From Akebia trifoliata (lineage: Eukaryota; Streptophyta; Magnoliopsida; Ranunculales; Lardizabalaceae): a stretch of DNA of 64,000 bases. The stretch lies in the NCBI GenBank assembly GCA_017979445.1, contig CM030707.1:23132586-23196585 (forward strand), written 5' to 3'. Both the position numbers and the translations under genes were made by a program. This document shows, piece after piece, positions 1-11,574 of the stretch. The number at the start of each line of letters is the position of its first letter. Positions within the stretch are counted from its first letter, which is position 1. Under the pieces are notes generated by a model. The model did not search any database and had not been told where the DNA came from. It was given only the letters and a program-made list of their open reading frames with translations.

Positions 1-1850
1 ACAGTGGACCAAGCCCATATTTGGATTTTGCCCAGTCCATAGTCCATGGTCTTGTCCAAGAACTAGTGCTCACTCTCAGGGCACGTGCAATGCCTCGGGT
101 TATGTATTATTTGGATACTGATCATTAGATGTCTTACTTTAACAATTGGGATCATTATTTTTTTTATGAGTCACCAGATATTAACTCTAATTAAAATAGT
201 TTAACAATAATCCTATATATAAAGGTAATATGCAAGGGTACTTACTAATCTATATACCAGTTGGGATTTGGGTGAGATATGATGCTCTAAGGAGCTAGTT
301 GAGTTTACGGGTCTAAAACCCCTCATAAAAAATTAAAAAAATTGCAAGGGTACTTTCGTATTTTAAAATCTTTATATTATAATGAGAGAAGGAGTAGAAG
401 TGGTTGAACACAAAAACTTGGATCTTACCACCTTCATATTTAAACTTAATATAATTAGGGTCATTTTGGCTAAAAACTTAGAAAATTGCAACTTATGAGT
501 ACTTTTATTTAGTACTTTTATTTTCACAATTATAATAATATTATTTTCATTATACAATCTTAATAATAATAATAATAAAAAAAAAATCCTTTAATTGACG
601 TTTAAAATTATAAATAAGTCCTTTTGATACATGTACGTTTGCATATGTCACCTTTTAATTAAAAAAAAAAATCAATTTCGCGAAACAATACCGCTCTCTT
701 AAAGTTAAAATCTATAAGTCAACTGTGAAAATAAATTTTTAGTTTAGAAATTATTTTTTTTTAAGTTCGTAAAATTTCGTCCTCTACAACCTTAAGCATG
801 GGATCATGTTTTAGGATGCCACAAGCTGACCCAAGTACCCTTAGTAAAGGTGGAATCTTTACTAACTTAATAAGATTAGTTAAAATACCTGGAAAATAAG
901 CATTTGACGGTGTTTTTGGTAGGTAAAAAAATAGATTTTGTTAACGTGTGCCCCAGGAAAATGTTAAAGTGCAATATATACACTTCTTGGGAATGGGAAT
1001 GTGAGGATATTTCTGTAAAGAATAATTATTAGGGGGCATTTTTGGTATAAAACTCAATTTCCAAATTGTTTTTATTTCAATTTAGTGTCCCTGGGAACAT
1101 GTTAAAGTGCAATAAATACACTTCTCGGGAATGGGAATGTGAGGATATTTCTGTAAAGAATAATTTTTAGGGGGCATTTTCGGTGCAAAACTCAATTTCC
1201 AATGTGTACAAGAACTCCCCCCCAAAATTGATCATGGAATGTGGTAACATTTTTACCTTTCACCTCCAAAATTTCGACTTTTTCAAGATGATAGATTTAG
1301 TTAAGAAATCAAATTAAAAATAAAAAATTTATAATCTCCAAAATTTTATCGAATTTGTCTGAATTAACCGAATTGAACCCTTAGTAAATAATTACTCAAT
1401 CCGAATTTTGTAACTAGGAATGAAACCACTCATAATTTGAGTTACCTAGGTGATTGGTAGCAAACTGTAACTCCATTCCATCCACAGATAGTTGGAATGG
1501 GCAAGCCATAACTCCTGCATTGTTACTATCCAAACAAAGAACAAGTTATCATGGAACAAGAAAATACAAACATACAAATTAGTTAGGAAAATGTTACTTA
1601 ATAGCCCTTACTGTGTACCCTGAGTTTTGGGGTTTCTTATTAATAACCTAAATTCAAATTGTCAAAAATGAGCCATTGAAATAGTCGATCTTGATAATTT
1701 GAATTGTAGATTTTTCAATAATTCATGTTCAAATGTCATTGAATCAAAGATTGATCTTAATGATTTGAATTTATTGACCTTGACAATTTGAATCATCAAT
1801 CTCATAAAGAAAGAAAAAGTAATTTTTACTAATTAGTTAAGTGAGTTTAC
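1..1850. other. AT-rich non-coding DNA
   Basis: No coding segment is recognised on either strand. If the SDR gene of the minus strand continues to the left, this stretch is its next intron, because no exon with the expected NNAG or YxxxK motifs is visible here. It contains the 947-1203 duplication. The short open frames are AT-rich and match nothing I know. Confidence 0.5.
947..1203. repeat. Two-copy tandem duplication, period about 138 bp
   Basis: Both copies run from a block like GTGCCCCAGGAAAATGTTAA to AAAACTCAATTTCCAA. Each holds the segments GGGAATGTGAGGATATTTC and GGGGGCATTTT. The copies differ at a few positions. No function is evident; it is probably remnant repeat DNA. Confidence 0.75.
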
Positions 1851-1854
1851 GTAC

Positions 1855-2086
1855 ATGAGTATATTCAAGGGTTGGTTGGATGAATTGAACGATTGAGCAA
1901 AAGAAGTGACAGAGTTGATGGAGCTGAGGTCCAATTTCATCACTTGAAGCTTAGCTTTGGGGTTGTCTTTGAGAATTCTTTCTTTAGTTCTCAAACCACT
2001 CTCCAAATTTCTACAAGGGATGATGACTTTTGCCCCTCTTAAAGCCATAACTCTAACGGTTTCTTCTCCAAGCCCACTTGTTGCTC
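1855..2086 (-). CDS. Short-chain dehydrogenase (TIC32-like), exon 2, partial gene
   Basis: This is the second coding exon of a minus-strand SDR-family gene. SDR enzymes carry out NAD(P)H-dependent oxidoreduction; plant relatives include TIC32, a regulator of chloroplast protein import, and WW-domain-oxidoreductase-like proteins. The exon starts after a GCAG acceptor at 2087-2088. Joined to exon 1 it completes the nucleotide-binding turn TGATSGLG, followed by a Rossmann beta strand, the CRN segment, LDLSS, and FNSSNQPLNIL just before the expected NNAG. The donor is ambiguous: GTACGT at 1854 or GTAAAC at 1850. The former keeps the reading frame ready for NNAG. The catalytic YxxxK half is missing and probably lies left of the window. 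Substrate is unknown; family assignment is firm and TIC32 orthology is not. Confidence 0.85.
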
Positions 2087-2579
2087 CTGCCATACATAAA
2101 TAAACTCTTTCACTTCAAAATATTATATAATTTATGGCACCATTGCTTCTAACATAAACAATTATCCGAAGAGAGGAGAAAATAAAAGATTATTATAGTA
2201 TGGATCTCCCTTTCTGTGCTTCTTACATAAACAATTATCCATCCCCGTCAACCACAACAACAACCCAAATCGAAACCGGATGAGAATTGGAATCAACCCG
2301 TTGGCACTCTCTTTTTTTTTTTTTTTTAAAGAATCGGTTCGACAACCTTAGGCTTACAAGGTGCTGTTCGGTTGGTTATCTCGACTGGCCTAACTCTGTT
2401 TTCTATAAATAAAATGTTACTTACCAAAAAAAACCCGAAAGGATCAAAACAAATTCTCAAATCCCAAAGAGTATTGACTTCATTTCCAACATTCCTTAGC
2501 TCGAGGTGCACACAGAATCATAAATGCTTCACTCGTATTTCAATTAAAGACATCTATGTACCAATGTTTAAGGTCACTT

Positions 2580-2680
2580 CAGCATAGATCTGTATGTCTT
2601 GAGATACACGATTTTCGTGGGATACACATATTTATGGGGAATTGTAATTTTGTATCCTGAAACATATAGATCTACAATTC
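2580..2680. repeat. Small palindromic MITE-like repeat, copy 1
   Basis: It is bounded by inverted AGATCTGTATG and CATATAGATCT. The core CACATATTTATGGGGAATTG matches, in reverse, the core of the copy at 4021-4146. No coding capacity. Confidence 0.5.
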
Positions 2681-3424
2681 CCGAACTTGTCATGTCAAGG
2701 AGAGTCATTGAGTGTGCCGTGTGGGGTAGTCAGATTATTATGATACTAATGAGAAATAATCAAATCAAATCAAAGGGGCAGAGATCACCAATCATGCTTA
2801 TTTGTTGTGGTTAGATTGTAGGGAATTTCAGTAAAACCATCTGCGAAATTGACGATAGTAGATTCACCCCTGCAAAATGCAAGAGTAGATCTACCCCCTT
2901 GACCCAACCTCGAAGGTTGTATTATGTTTGTTTAGATAATGTTGCATTTTCTAAATACTCCTCCAGAATTTAATTTAATAAAAATGCTATTCAACATACG
3001 TTTCTACCATCTAAAATCTAACTAAAAGAGAACCAAAACAAAAATAAGAAAAACAAAGCAAATTTACACCATTGATTTCTCATATTAGGTTGAGATCCAT
3101 AAGAATTATAAGGTGAGGGGTGATTTAGATGATAGGCACTTTTTTAATCTCAAATTCATGATGGTATATATTTTAGACATTTCATGCTCTATTAAAAGCA
3201 ATGTTTTAAAAACCGGATGGGGTTTGACCAAACCTAATAGCTTCCATAGGTTGAGTCAACTGGTAATACTCAATTTTATAAAAACCAATTGACCCGACTA
3301 GTTTCATTGATTTAAATAGAGACCCACCCGGATTTGTGTACGGATGGATCCAATTTCTGGGTGTATTTTAACATGCCCTTTTAATTCATTCGGTGAATGT
3401 CGAGATGTCCATTTTGATGTGCCT

Positions 3425-3712
3425 CCTTACCGAAATATCTTCTAACAGATTAATGAAAAATGATCAAACTTGGAAAGATTTTAATTAAAAGTATCCACAT
3501 GATATGCCCCCTTGACCTTAAGATCTTCTCTCACATATTAATAGAAAATGATCAAACTTAGAAAGATTTTAATTAAAGTATCCACAAGATATGCTCCCTT
3601 AACCTTAAGATCTTCTCTCACATATTAATGGAAAATGATCAAACTTAGAAAGATTTTAATTAAATGATCCACATGATGTGCCTCCATGACCTAAAGATCT
3701 TCTCTCACAAAA
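3425..3712. repeat. Tandem repeat, three 86-87 bp units plus a partial fourth
   Basis: Units begin near 3425, 3511, 3597 and 3684. Each full unit carries AATGATCAAACTT, AAGATTTTAATTAAA and a TATCCACA(T/A)GATATG-like block; later units start CCTTAAGATCTTCTCTCAC. It lies wholly inside the SDR intron. Confidence 0.85.
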
Positions 3713-4020
3713 GTACATTTTGGAAATTAGAATCTAAGAATATTTTAGTAAAAATAATTTTTTTAAGGGTATTTTCGATAGAAAATTCAATTTTCAATGT
3801 GTATTTATTGAACTTTAAAGTTAAGGGGAACACATAAACAAGACCACTTATTTAAAATATATGAGTCCTTGGAAAGACTATGACTCTATTATGAGCTAAA
3901 ATGATAAAATTTCATTTTCAATATAAACCGTAGAAAAGATTATTATTCAAAGATCCGTATCATATTGAGTATTGTGTAATGATTTTCTAACTCTAACTCA
4001 GACATAATAACTCAAAATCT

Positions 4021-4146
4021 CACTGACGTGGCATGTGTAAGAACAAAATATTTTGCGCTCAGATACACAACTGCACATCCCCATAAACATGTGCAATTGT
4101 GTATCCTAAGAGAAAAATCTATGGTTCTTGCACACAACACGTCAGT
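4021..4146. repeat. MITE-like inverted repeat, copy 2
   Basis: The terminal arms CACTGACGTGGCATGTGTAA and, from the other end, CACTGACGTGTTGTGTGCAA are inverted. Weaker inverted similarity continues outward for several tens of bases, so the true element may be larger. The interior is a second palindrome around GATACACAACTGCACAT. No clear target duplication was found. Confidence 0.6.
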
Positions 4147-5479
4147 GAATTTTTGACTTATTCGGTCAAATTAAATTACAAAATCAGAACTCTTAGAGTG
4201 TTTATTGCAACACCAATTTCTTTTATGATTAGTGATCGAGTCAGATCTCTCATTCCTAGCCAAAGTCGGGTGGCAACCCCATTTTATTCCATCTAGCCAT
4301 TTTTTTTGGACCTACAGAGCGTATGGATATGTGGTCCATCCCTTGGTAAACCTATGTACGCAAAATTATAACTTTGGATAATTTTTATCCACCGGTTCTA
4401 ATCATTGAACTACTAGAAATCATTTTTAAGGCAATGCTATTATCATATCAACAATCAAACTGATCTTTTGTGTATAGATTCACAAATGAAATGAATCAAA
4501 TATCTATACGGTTAGGAACGGGACACCCTACTGGCTCCCTACTCTTCTTTTATATCATACATTTTCCATTAATGAAGTTGGACGTACGAAACAAATCAAA
4601 TAACAATAAATACGAATCAACATTAATACCTGTATCTCTTCATCATTTCCTTGTATTTTTTTTTATAAAAAATAAATATTAGAAAAATAACTCTTCTTCA
4701 AGAATTATAGAGAAAAGAGAGAGATTTCAAAATCTTAAGTGAGAAGAAAAAAAATCATTTCTTTATCAATCATTTGAAATTGATTCTCCTTGAAGAACAC
4801 CACACACAATCATTTTCTCTCTTTCTATCTCCCTTAAAATCCATAAAACTCCTTTTCATTTTCTTCAAAGATTCTTTCTCGTACAAATACAAACACATAC
4901 ACACAGTTCTCTCCCCTTCACGTGTTTTGGACATGAAGGAGAAGAGTGGATGGTGTTAAAAAACAAAATAAAACAAAACAGAACTTTTATCCTCATCTCT
5001 CGGGATATAGCAGTATAAACTTTACATATTTAATATTGTCTTACAGTTGAAAAAAAAAAAAGATAATTTAACTGTTAATGGGACTTGGCCGGGGTGAGAG
5101 GAGGAAAAATATATTCTCAACACTGAGTAAATTCCATTTTTTCATTTTTTCACATAGTATTTTTTACATAATGAACAGATCGATCATTTGGAATATTTTT
5201 TTTTTGATAAATAGTATTGTATTAATGAAACAAAGCCTGTTGGTTAACATGAACAAAAGTCATATAATATATTATATTAAATTTTGGACTTTTTCTAAGC
5301 CTAAACCATGGTTGAGGCTCTCAATAAAATAAACACTAGTTGAGATAAAGATGAGAGAAACATAGATTTACTAGAGATCAGTACTGTTTTTAAACTTCCA
5401 AATAAAATGAAAGTGAGAATGAGAATGAAAATGAAAGACAACATATATAGAATATTGAGCAATGGAAGGAAGAGTGAAC

Positions 5480-5594
5480 CAGTGACAATGGCAGTAAGCC
5501 CGTTTGCGTCGATCCCATCAGTGACTTCTTCAGCGGTAGAGGATGAACCAAACCGGGTCGAGTTTCCCCACCCAAACCAGCTCCTAACACCCAT
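5480..5594 (-). CDS. Short-chain dehydrogenase (TIC32-like), exon 1
   Basis: This is the first coding exon of the SDR gene completed by the exon at 1855-2086. The start is placed at the second in-frame Met (MGVRSWFGWG, 5594), because the six upstream codons do not resemble family N termini, whereas a short aromatic, Gly-rich N terminus does. The Ser-rich linker GSSSTAEEVTDGID leads into the first Rossmann strand LTAIVTG; SSTAEEVT is characteristic of the plant TIC32-like group. The exon ends in phase 1 (ACT G) with a GTTCAC donor at 5478-5479. Joined to exon 2 the frame is open and gives a complete TGxxxGxG cofactor motif. The gene looks intact as far as it is visible. Confidence 0.85.
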
Positions 5595-5777
5595 ATCGTT
5601 TATCTTTAACACTATCTAGCTAAAGTTGGATACCAAAAGGCTTTTTGTAGTTCTTTCTAGGGTTGTAGAAGGAAGATTACAAAGGGGTCCTCTCCATCCA
5701 CCATCTTCACTGTCAACTGAATCAAAGGCTGCAGCTATTCGTGTTGTTGCCATCAAACAGATGAGATGAAAATTATT

Positions 5778-6985
5778 GGGTGATTAAGTTTTAGATATGC
5801 CCCCTCCATGTTTTGGTCAATGTTAGAGATACCCTTGTTGACCTAGGTCTTTTATCAGAGACTAACGTAAATAACTTAAATGCCCTCATCTTTGATCGAC
5901 CTCTAGCCTTGGAACCCGTTGAAACTTCAGTTTCTAATCTATTCAACCTCATCTTCAATGTCTTCTAGAGCCACCCCGCACACACCCTTTTTTTCATCTA
6001 AAGATTTTATCTTGTTCTGATTGAAGGTTGTATGAGATAGAAAACTAATCATCCATCAATTGATGAATTATTTTTAATGCGTTCAACCTTACTCTTTAAT
6101 GTCTTGTAGGCAACACTTGATTTTTCTACTCAAAAATCAAGTTCATTTTTGAAGTCCCACATTTTGGAGACACCCACATTCTCATTGGTCCGCGTATATT
6201 GAAAGGCATTTCAAAATTACAAAAATATTAGATCACGTTGGTTTGGTCTTTAATAAACATGCATGATTAGAACATGGGGTCTCTCAAGGTCTTCAAAATC
6301 ACATTCCAAAAAATCTGACTTTCCACTTGTCCGAATCTTTGGTCTTATTCTTAAAGTTTGAAAGGTTGAAAAATATAGAATTCTAAGGTTGAAGATGATT
6401 GGTAGTAGAGAGAAAAGTATATGTCTGGTAACAGATGAATTCGGTACCAGATCAATGCCACTCCAATACTGATTTGAATGAATTAATGAATCTGTGAAGC
6501 AAATTTGATCTGTTTCGTTTCATCCTTAATCCAAAACCGATCCAAACACATGCCGTATTTTCAAATTATCAATGTTCAAAAATTTTAAAAATATAAAATC
6601 ATATAAAATTTTAGAAAATCAACTTTCCTACTTCAAATATAAAGGGAAATAAATAAACTAATAATGTTTAATCCATATATATTTATATAAAATTAAGAAT
6701 AAAAAAATTATTAAAATATGTTTGGATCTGATTGGAGTACATCCGAATCCCATCGGAAAATCTGAATTTTCATTTTTTTCTGATAAGATCAATTTGGACA
6801 TTGGGTACATTTCAGATCATTGCCAGTCCTAGTTACAACTAGAGTTAAATATGAGGGTATTTGGAACATTTACATTAATCTCTCAGAAAAAACCTTTGTC
6901 AAGGGGGAGATCTTATCAATTTGAAAACAAAAGGGGTATCTCTAATATTGAGAAAAACTGGAGGGACATGTCTAGGCTCAATCCT
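5778..6985. mobile_element. Long-TIR element (MULE-like or foldback), non-autonomous
   Basis: The left arm (about 5778-5900) and right arm (about 6843-6985) are diverged inverted copies of each other. Both carry, in mirrored order, an ATATGCCCCCTCCA-like block, TTAGAGATACCC, a GGTCTTTTATCAGAGA-like block and AATGCCCTCA. The arms are about 120-140 bp. The interior is AT-rich with no transposase. No convincing target duplication was seen, so the class is a guess from arm length. Confidence 0.5.
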
Positions 6986-7297
6986 CGTGTGAATAATATG
7001 AGTCTTCTTTGGTCCACAGGCCTTAACTATTCTTGGCCAAATCAATCACCGGCGCAACTACCCTAACTACATGATCAAATACCACTGAATACAAACAAGA
7101 TTTGGTGCATCCCCATATATTATTATATAATATTTTATACCCTTCACCAATCACATGTGTGTTAAATAAAAGACATTCGATTGGTCATATTTGACATCAA
7201 TAGTCTTTAGTGGCTATAATTAAATTGTTCATAGGCGGTCAAAAATATATAACCATTCTACTTAGAAGTCAGCACTTGTTCATTTGTTGAAGAATTT

Positions 7298-7548
7298 TTT
7301 TTTTTTTTTTTGGACATGGTATCCCCATTGGTAGTGGACTGGGCCCCGGTTCATCAGACAGTCCATTGGACAGGTCTGATCTAGTTTTTCCCAGTCATAC
7401 CCAACAGGACAAATCCATGGCCTCATGCACCTGGCCCACACAGCACATGCGGCAGTTAATCAAGGATGGTCCAGAGTTTCGAACGCACAACCTAGAGGAG
7501 CAAACTCTAGTCATGCGTCTTACCGCTGAGGCACACCCTTGGTGGGTT
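7298..7548 (-). mobile_element. tRNA-derived SINE with target-site duplication
   Basis: Read on the minus strand, the element starts near 7548 with a pol III A box (TGCCTCAGCGG, 7523-7533) and a B box (CGTTCGAAACT, 7475-7485) about 40 bases apart. It continues through a tRNA-unrelated body and ends in an A-tail (the T run at 7298-7312 on the plus strand). It is flanked by 14-bp direct repeats, TTGTTGAAGAATTT (7284-7297) and TTGTTAAAGAATTT (7549-7562), with one mismatch. Length, boxes, tail and duplication together fit a SINE copied by LINE machinery. Confidence 0.8.
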
Positions 7549-7562
7549 TTGTTAAAGAATTT

Positions 7563-8917
7563 GATGATAGCCTGAGGGATGATAGATGATCATATACCCA
7601 TTTGTATAGAAGATGAGGCACTCAAGTCAAATGGACCAATGAGATGAGCTTAACCTTTAAGAATTACTAAGAGCAAACAAAAATTTCTTATTGTGTTGTG
7701 AGAAGCATTGAAGCATAATTAACTTTTCTAATCCTTCACTAATGAGAAACAGGAGTGATTTTTTGCTCTTAGAATTTCTCATCACAGTGCCCACAAACTC
7801 TCTTAAGATGTTTCGCATTAAACCTAACAAGGGTAATTTTGTAAATTGGGATACCATTAAATACACGTGCACTTCTGATTCGTGGATCTCAGATTCTGTG
7901 AGCAAAAAAAAATTCGAAGTGGGTGGTTTGTCACAAACACCACCTTTTTAAGGATCCTCAATCTTATATTTAAGTATGTGGGTCTGAAGATATACCCTCA
8001 ATTTCACGGCCAAAAGTATCTATGATTAAGATCGAAAATATGTCCTTTGAGATCTGGAGATGTAGATCTTGTACAATAAGTTCAAGGGCGCCGAAAGTTG
8101 ATAAGATTGGCTTTAATTGATGGCAGTTGTGATGCAAATTCTGATGAAGATGGATTATTGTCGTGTAATAATTGATGGATGAAGTAGGTAGCCTAGTTTG
8201 ATAACAATGTAGATATGAAACTCCCTCTTTTTTTCTTTATTGCTTTTTTTTTTTTTTTTTTCCTTTTTAAATTTAAATCAAGATGTGCATGAGTGATTGG
8301 TATTGCTGCCTTGCTACATGAATCGATCTAACAGCCAGGGATGAGAAAATCTGAGTTTGACCCATACATTCATCAAAGCCATACATCTAAAAAGAGTTGC
8401 TGAAAACAAATATGGAGATAACTTGTTTGAAAAAATGTTGTTAAGACATTAGAAAACAAACAAAACAAAATGAACAAAATAAGATTTATTTCCTTCTTTT
8501 GTTGTTGGGAGATAGAAGTAGTGACAGTAACCAACAAGCAAGATCATAATTATATCATATATAGTTTTTTTTTTTTTAATGTATTTATTATTTTATCTTT
8601 TCGTGAAAATTAAATAAAATTATCATGGAATTTGTAAAATGGTATCATCTAAATATCTAAAGTCAAAATGATTTTTATTTTTATTTATTTTTACATAACT
8701 TTGCTAGAGTGACATGAAATAACACCCAACGTAGCACTACATGTGCAAAGAATCATCAATTTTACAAGTGTGTAAGTGTCATATCTTGATAAAAAGCATC
8801 GATAGTTTTCTTGCACAATTCGTCCTCGGGTAGCACGTACTATTTCAAATGTTTTTCTGGTCACTCTAGCAATTTCTTTTGTATAACCATCTATTGTACA
8901 CACATTTATTACAATTA
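7563..8917. other. Unassigned intergenic DNA
   Basis: No gene is recognised. Poly(T) runs lie near 8226-8262 and 8567-8578. Open frames are short and unlike known proteins. Confidence 0.5.
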
Positions 8918-10159
8918 GGCCGGTTATGTTTGGAAATGGTAGTTGGTGGGAGTTGGATTTACAACTACTCCCACCTTCAAATTCTAATTGGTTGTTTGGT
9001 TCATCAATTTCATGGAGTTGAAACTCTAAGAAGGTCCTCAACTCCCATTTTTAAAAGGAGTTGTAACTCCCACCTATTTAGGTAGGATTCACAACTCCAG
9101 AAAAAATATCTTTAATCCAAAAATTCGAGTTGGCTCACCTGAGTCATCTATTACATAAATCATTCAACTCACATTACATTATTTATAATCTAGATTCCTA
9201 TTTAAATAATTTTAGTCTTTTAATAAAATAAAGTGATTAGAATAAGTCATAAAATGGGTAAGAATTTCTCCTCAGGTCACACCATTGATTCTCTATATAC
9301 CCCTTCACATAAAAGTGATTATATTTAACTGTTGAACACATGTTAGGGTGGTTGGTACGTGCAACCTACAAAAAGAAAATGGGTCGGATTTTATCCGAAA
9401 TTCAATTGATCCGAACATGAATTTAGTGGATTTGGACCATTTGGAGTAGATCCAGACAAAAATATGGGTTGGATATGGGTTGATGTCCTTTAATCTAAGT
9501 CAGATCTAGGTCAAATACAGATCCATCCCTAAATCCACTTAGATCCGAATGATATTTTGATTTGAAAATTATTATTTTTTGCTTTTCAAAATACCTTTTA
9601 TCTACTACGTTAATATAACATGAATTCTTAGAAAATAAATAAATTGTAATAGTAAAATTGAATAATATAGCAAATAGAAAATAAATGTTGAACAGTCCAA
9701 AATTATTCAACCCAAATCAAGTAATTCTGTCAGATGGATTCGAATATGGATTTTTTGTAATCAATATGATTCTGATATAGTTTTAGCTAATAAGATCCGA
9801 GTTGAATTTAGATTCAGATCCAAATAAAAAATTCGGATATAGATATACTCAGATCCAAGTATGTTTCATGACAAAATCATATTTATTTAAGATAATAAAT
9901 ATATAAATTATCAAAAATTAATTATTTTATCAAAATTTAGAAAATCCTTTTGACTCGATTGAATTTTATTAACTATAATAATATTTTCCAAGTAATAAAG
10001 GAGTCATATTGGATCTCAGTCAAATGCGAACAAGTCACAACTGAATTCCTACACGAAACCAAACACTAGAGTTTATTTAAAGTGTTAGAATAAACTCCAA
10101 CTCCGACCAACACCCACTCCAACTCCAAATCCCACTAACTACCGCTTCCAAACACAGCC
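8918..10159. mobile_element. PIF/Harbinger-type non-autonomous DNA transposon
   Basis: The left end GGCCGGTTATGTTTGGAAAT and the right end, read inward as GGCTGTGTTTGGAAGCGGTA, are terminal inverted repeats. The similarity continues through GTAGTTRGTGGGA and repeated GGAGTTG blocks. A TTA lies directly outside each end (8915-8917 and 10160-10162), the 3-bp TWA duplication typical of PIF/Harbinger. The 1.24-kb interior is AT-rich and has no transposase or Myb-like ORF. An inner segment (about 9380-9870) is rich in GGATC/GATCCGA motifs and may be a further insertion. Confidence 0.8.
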
Positions 10160-10620
10160 TTATATACTTTATAAAAACGTTTACCAAGCAAGAATCAAAA
10201 TACTCTTTTAAGTTTTTATCACTAATGACAAATATTAGTTATATTTCAATGATATTATGAAAAGTTGTGAGGTTTGCTAACATCTCCAAGATGCCTTGGA
10301 CGAAAGAATTCCCCTATTGAGAGAACTTCCAACATTCCAAATTTTATAATAATATATGTGCTTACACTAGATGCAACATGTATAATTTAGATTTCTCATC
10401 TCAAGGAGAAAAATAAAAGAGTCGTGATAAACGTTCGTGCAAAAATGTACATGGTCTGTACGTGACTAACATGGCAAAGGCACACAATCATAGATCTTTT
10501 TCTTTAGGATACACAAGGATAAAAGCTCTATGGTTATCTGCCCTTACCACGTCAGTCGTGTATAGATTGCATATGTGTCAACGCATTGTTTTATCATTAG
10601 TAAAAGAGGGGGCGGGGGAG
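10160..10620. other. Intergenic DNA with a third copy of the small palindromic repeat
   Basis: About 10,455-10,560 carries TTTAGGATACACAAGGATAA and ends near ACCACGTCAGTCGTG. It shares GATACACAA and the terminal CGTCAGT motif with the copies at 2580 and 4021. Nothing else is recognised. Confidence 0.45.
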
Positions 10621-10621
10621 G

Positions 10622-11574
10622 GGGAATAAGGGTGAACTTCAACATAATTAATACAAGTCACACCCACCTTTTTCACCTTCTCAAGAATTCACATTGATAA
10701 CAATATGCTACGCATTCACACTTCTTCACTTCTAATACATACACCTCTTATGGGACAATAACGGTGAACTTCAACATAATTAATACGAGTCACACCCACC
10801 TTTTTCACCTTCTGTGGAATTCACATTGATATATGGACCATGTCACCCTTGATAACAATACGTTATGCATCCACACGTCTTTACTTCTAATACATACACC
10901 TCTTATGGGACAATAAAGGTGAACTTCAACATAATTAATACAAGTCACATCCACTTTTTTCACCTTCTCGGGTAGGGGCGAAGCCAAGATTTTATTGTAG
11001 TGAGGGCAAACTATAATTAATGGTACAATTGAAAAGCTTGAATATGAATAGTTTTGGGAAGAAATTCAAAGATATTTGGTGAGAAGTTGAAGAAAAGGCT
11101 ATTTAGGTCTTTTCCAATTAATCCATGAGAGAAGGCCCAATCAAAAGACAATGGTATCTTCAAGAATTGCAAGGGGGAAAATTTGGAGGGAGGTGATGCG
11201 GTGGGGGCAAATAAGGAGGGAAATGAGTGAGTGGAGGAAAATGAGGCATGTATTTAATTGAAAATATAGGACAGTCTCAAAGTTCAATGGGGCCAATTCC
11301 CCCCACAAGCTCCTTACTTGCCCTGACCCTGTTCTGTAGAATTCACATTGATAAATGAACGACGTCACCCTTGATAACAATATGCTATGCATCTACACTT
11401 CTAAAACTTACACCACTATGGGACAATAAGGGTGACCTTCAACTTAATTAATTCAAGTCACACCCACCTTTGTCACCTTCTCTAGAATTCACATTGATAA
11501 ATGAACCACGTCACCCAGGATAACAATATGCTATGCATCCACACTTCTTTACTTTTAATACATACACCTCTTAT
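10622..11574. repeat. Tandem array of about 155-bp units, interrupted by an insertion
   Basis: Units start with GGGACAATAA at 10752, 10907 and 11420, preceded by a shorter unit from about 10622. Each has GGTGAACTTCAACATAATTA, CAAGTCACACCCACC, AATTCACATTGATA and TACACCTCTTATGG-like blocks. Removing the insert at 10969-11331 restores the third unit to about the same length as its neighbours. Confidence 0.85.
10969..11331. mobile_element. 363-bp insertion inside the tandem array, probable MITE
   Basis: It starts CGGGTAGGGGCGAAGCC and ends TTGCCCTGACCCTG, imperfect terminal inverted repeats. TTCT lies on both sides (10965-10968 and 11332-11335). The GGGGCGAAGCCAAGATTT start resembles a common class of plant short insertions. 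It is non-coding. The superfamily is unresolved. Confidence 0.6.

Larger units (their letters stand above)
2087..5479 (-). other. SDR gene intron 1 (3.4 kb)
   Basis: This is a long intron between the two SDR exons, with canonical GT (5478-5479) and AG (2087-2088) ends on the minus strand. It holds two copies of a small palindromic repeat family (about 2580-2680 and 4021-4146) and an 86-bp tandem repeat at 3425-3712. Short open frames in it are low-complexity and look non-coding. Confidence 0.75.

Noticed and set aside
1..120. A second SINE copy at the left edge
   Set aside because: Words such as CCCAGTCC and GTCCATGG recall 7310-7440, but no pol III boxes or ends can be seen.
3425..3712. CRISPR-like repeat pattern
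   Set aside because: Units are contiguous 86-bp tandem repeats without spacers, in plant DNA.
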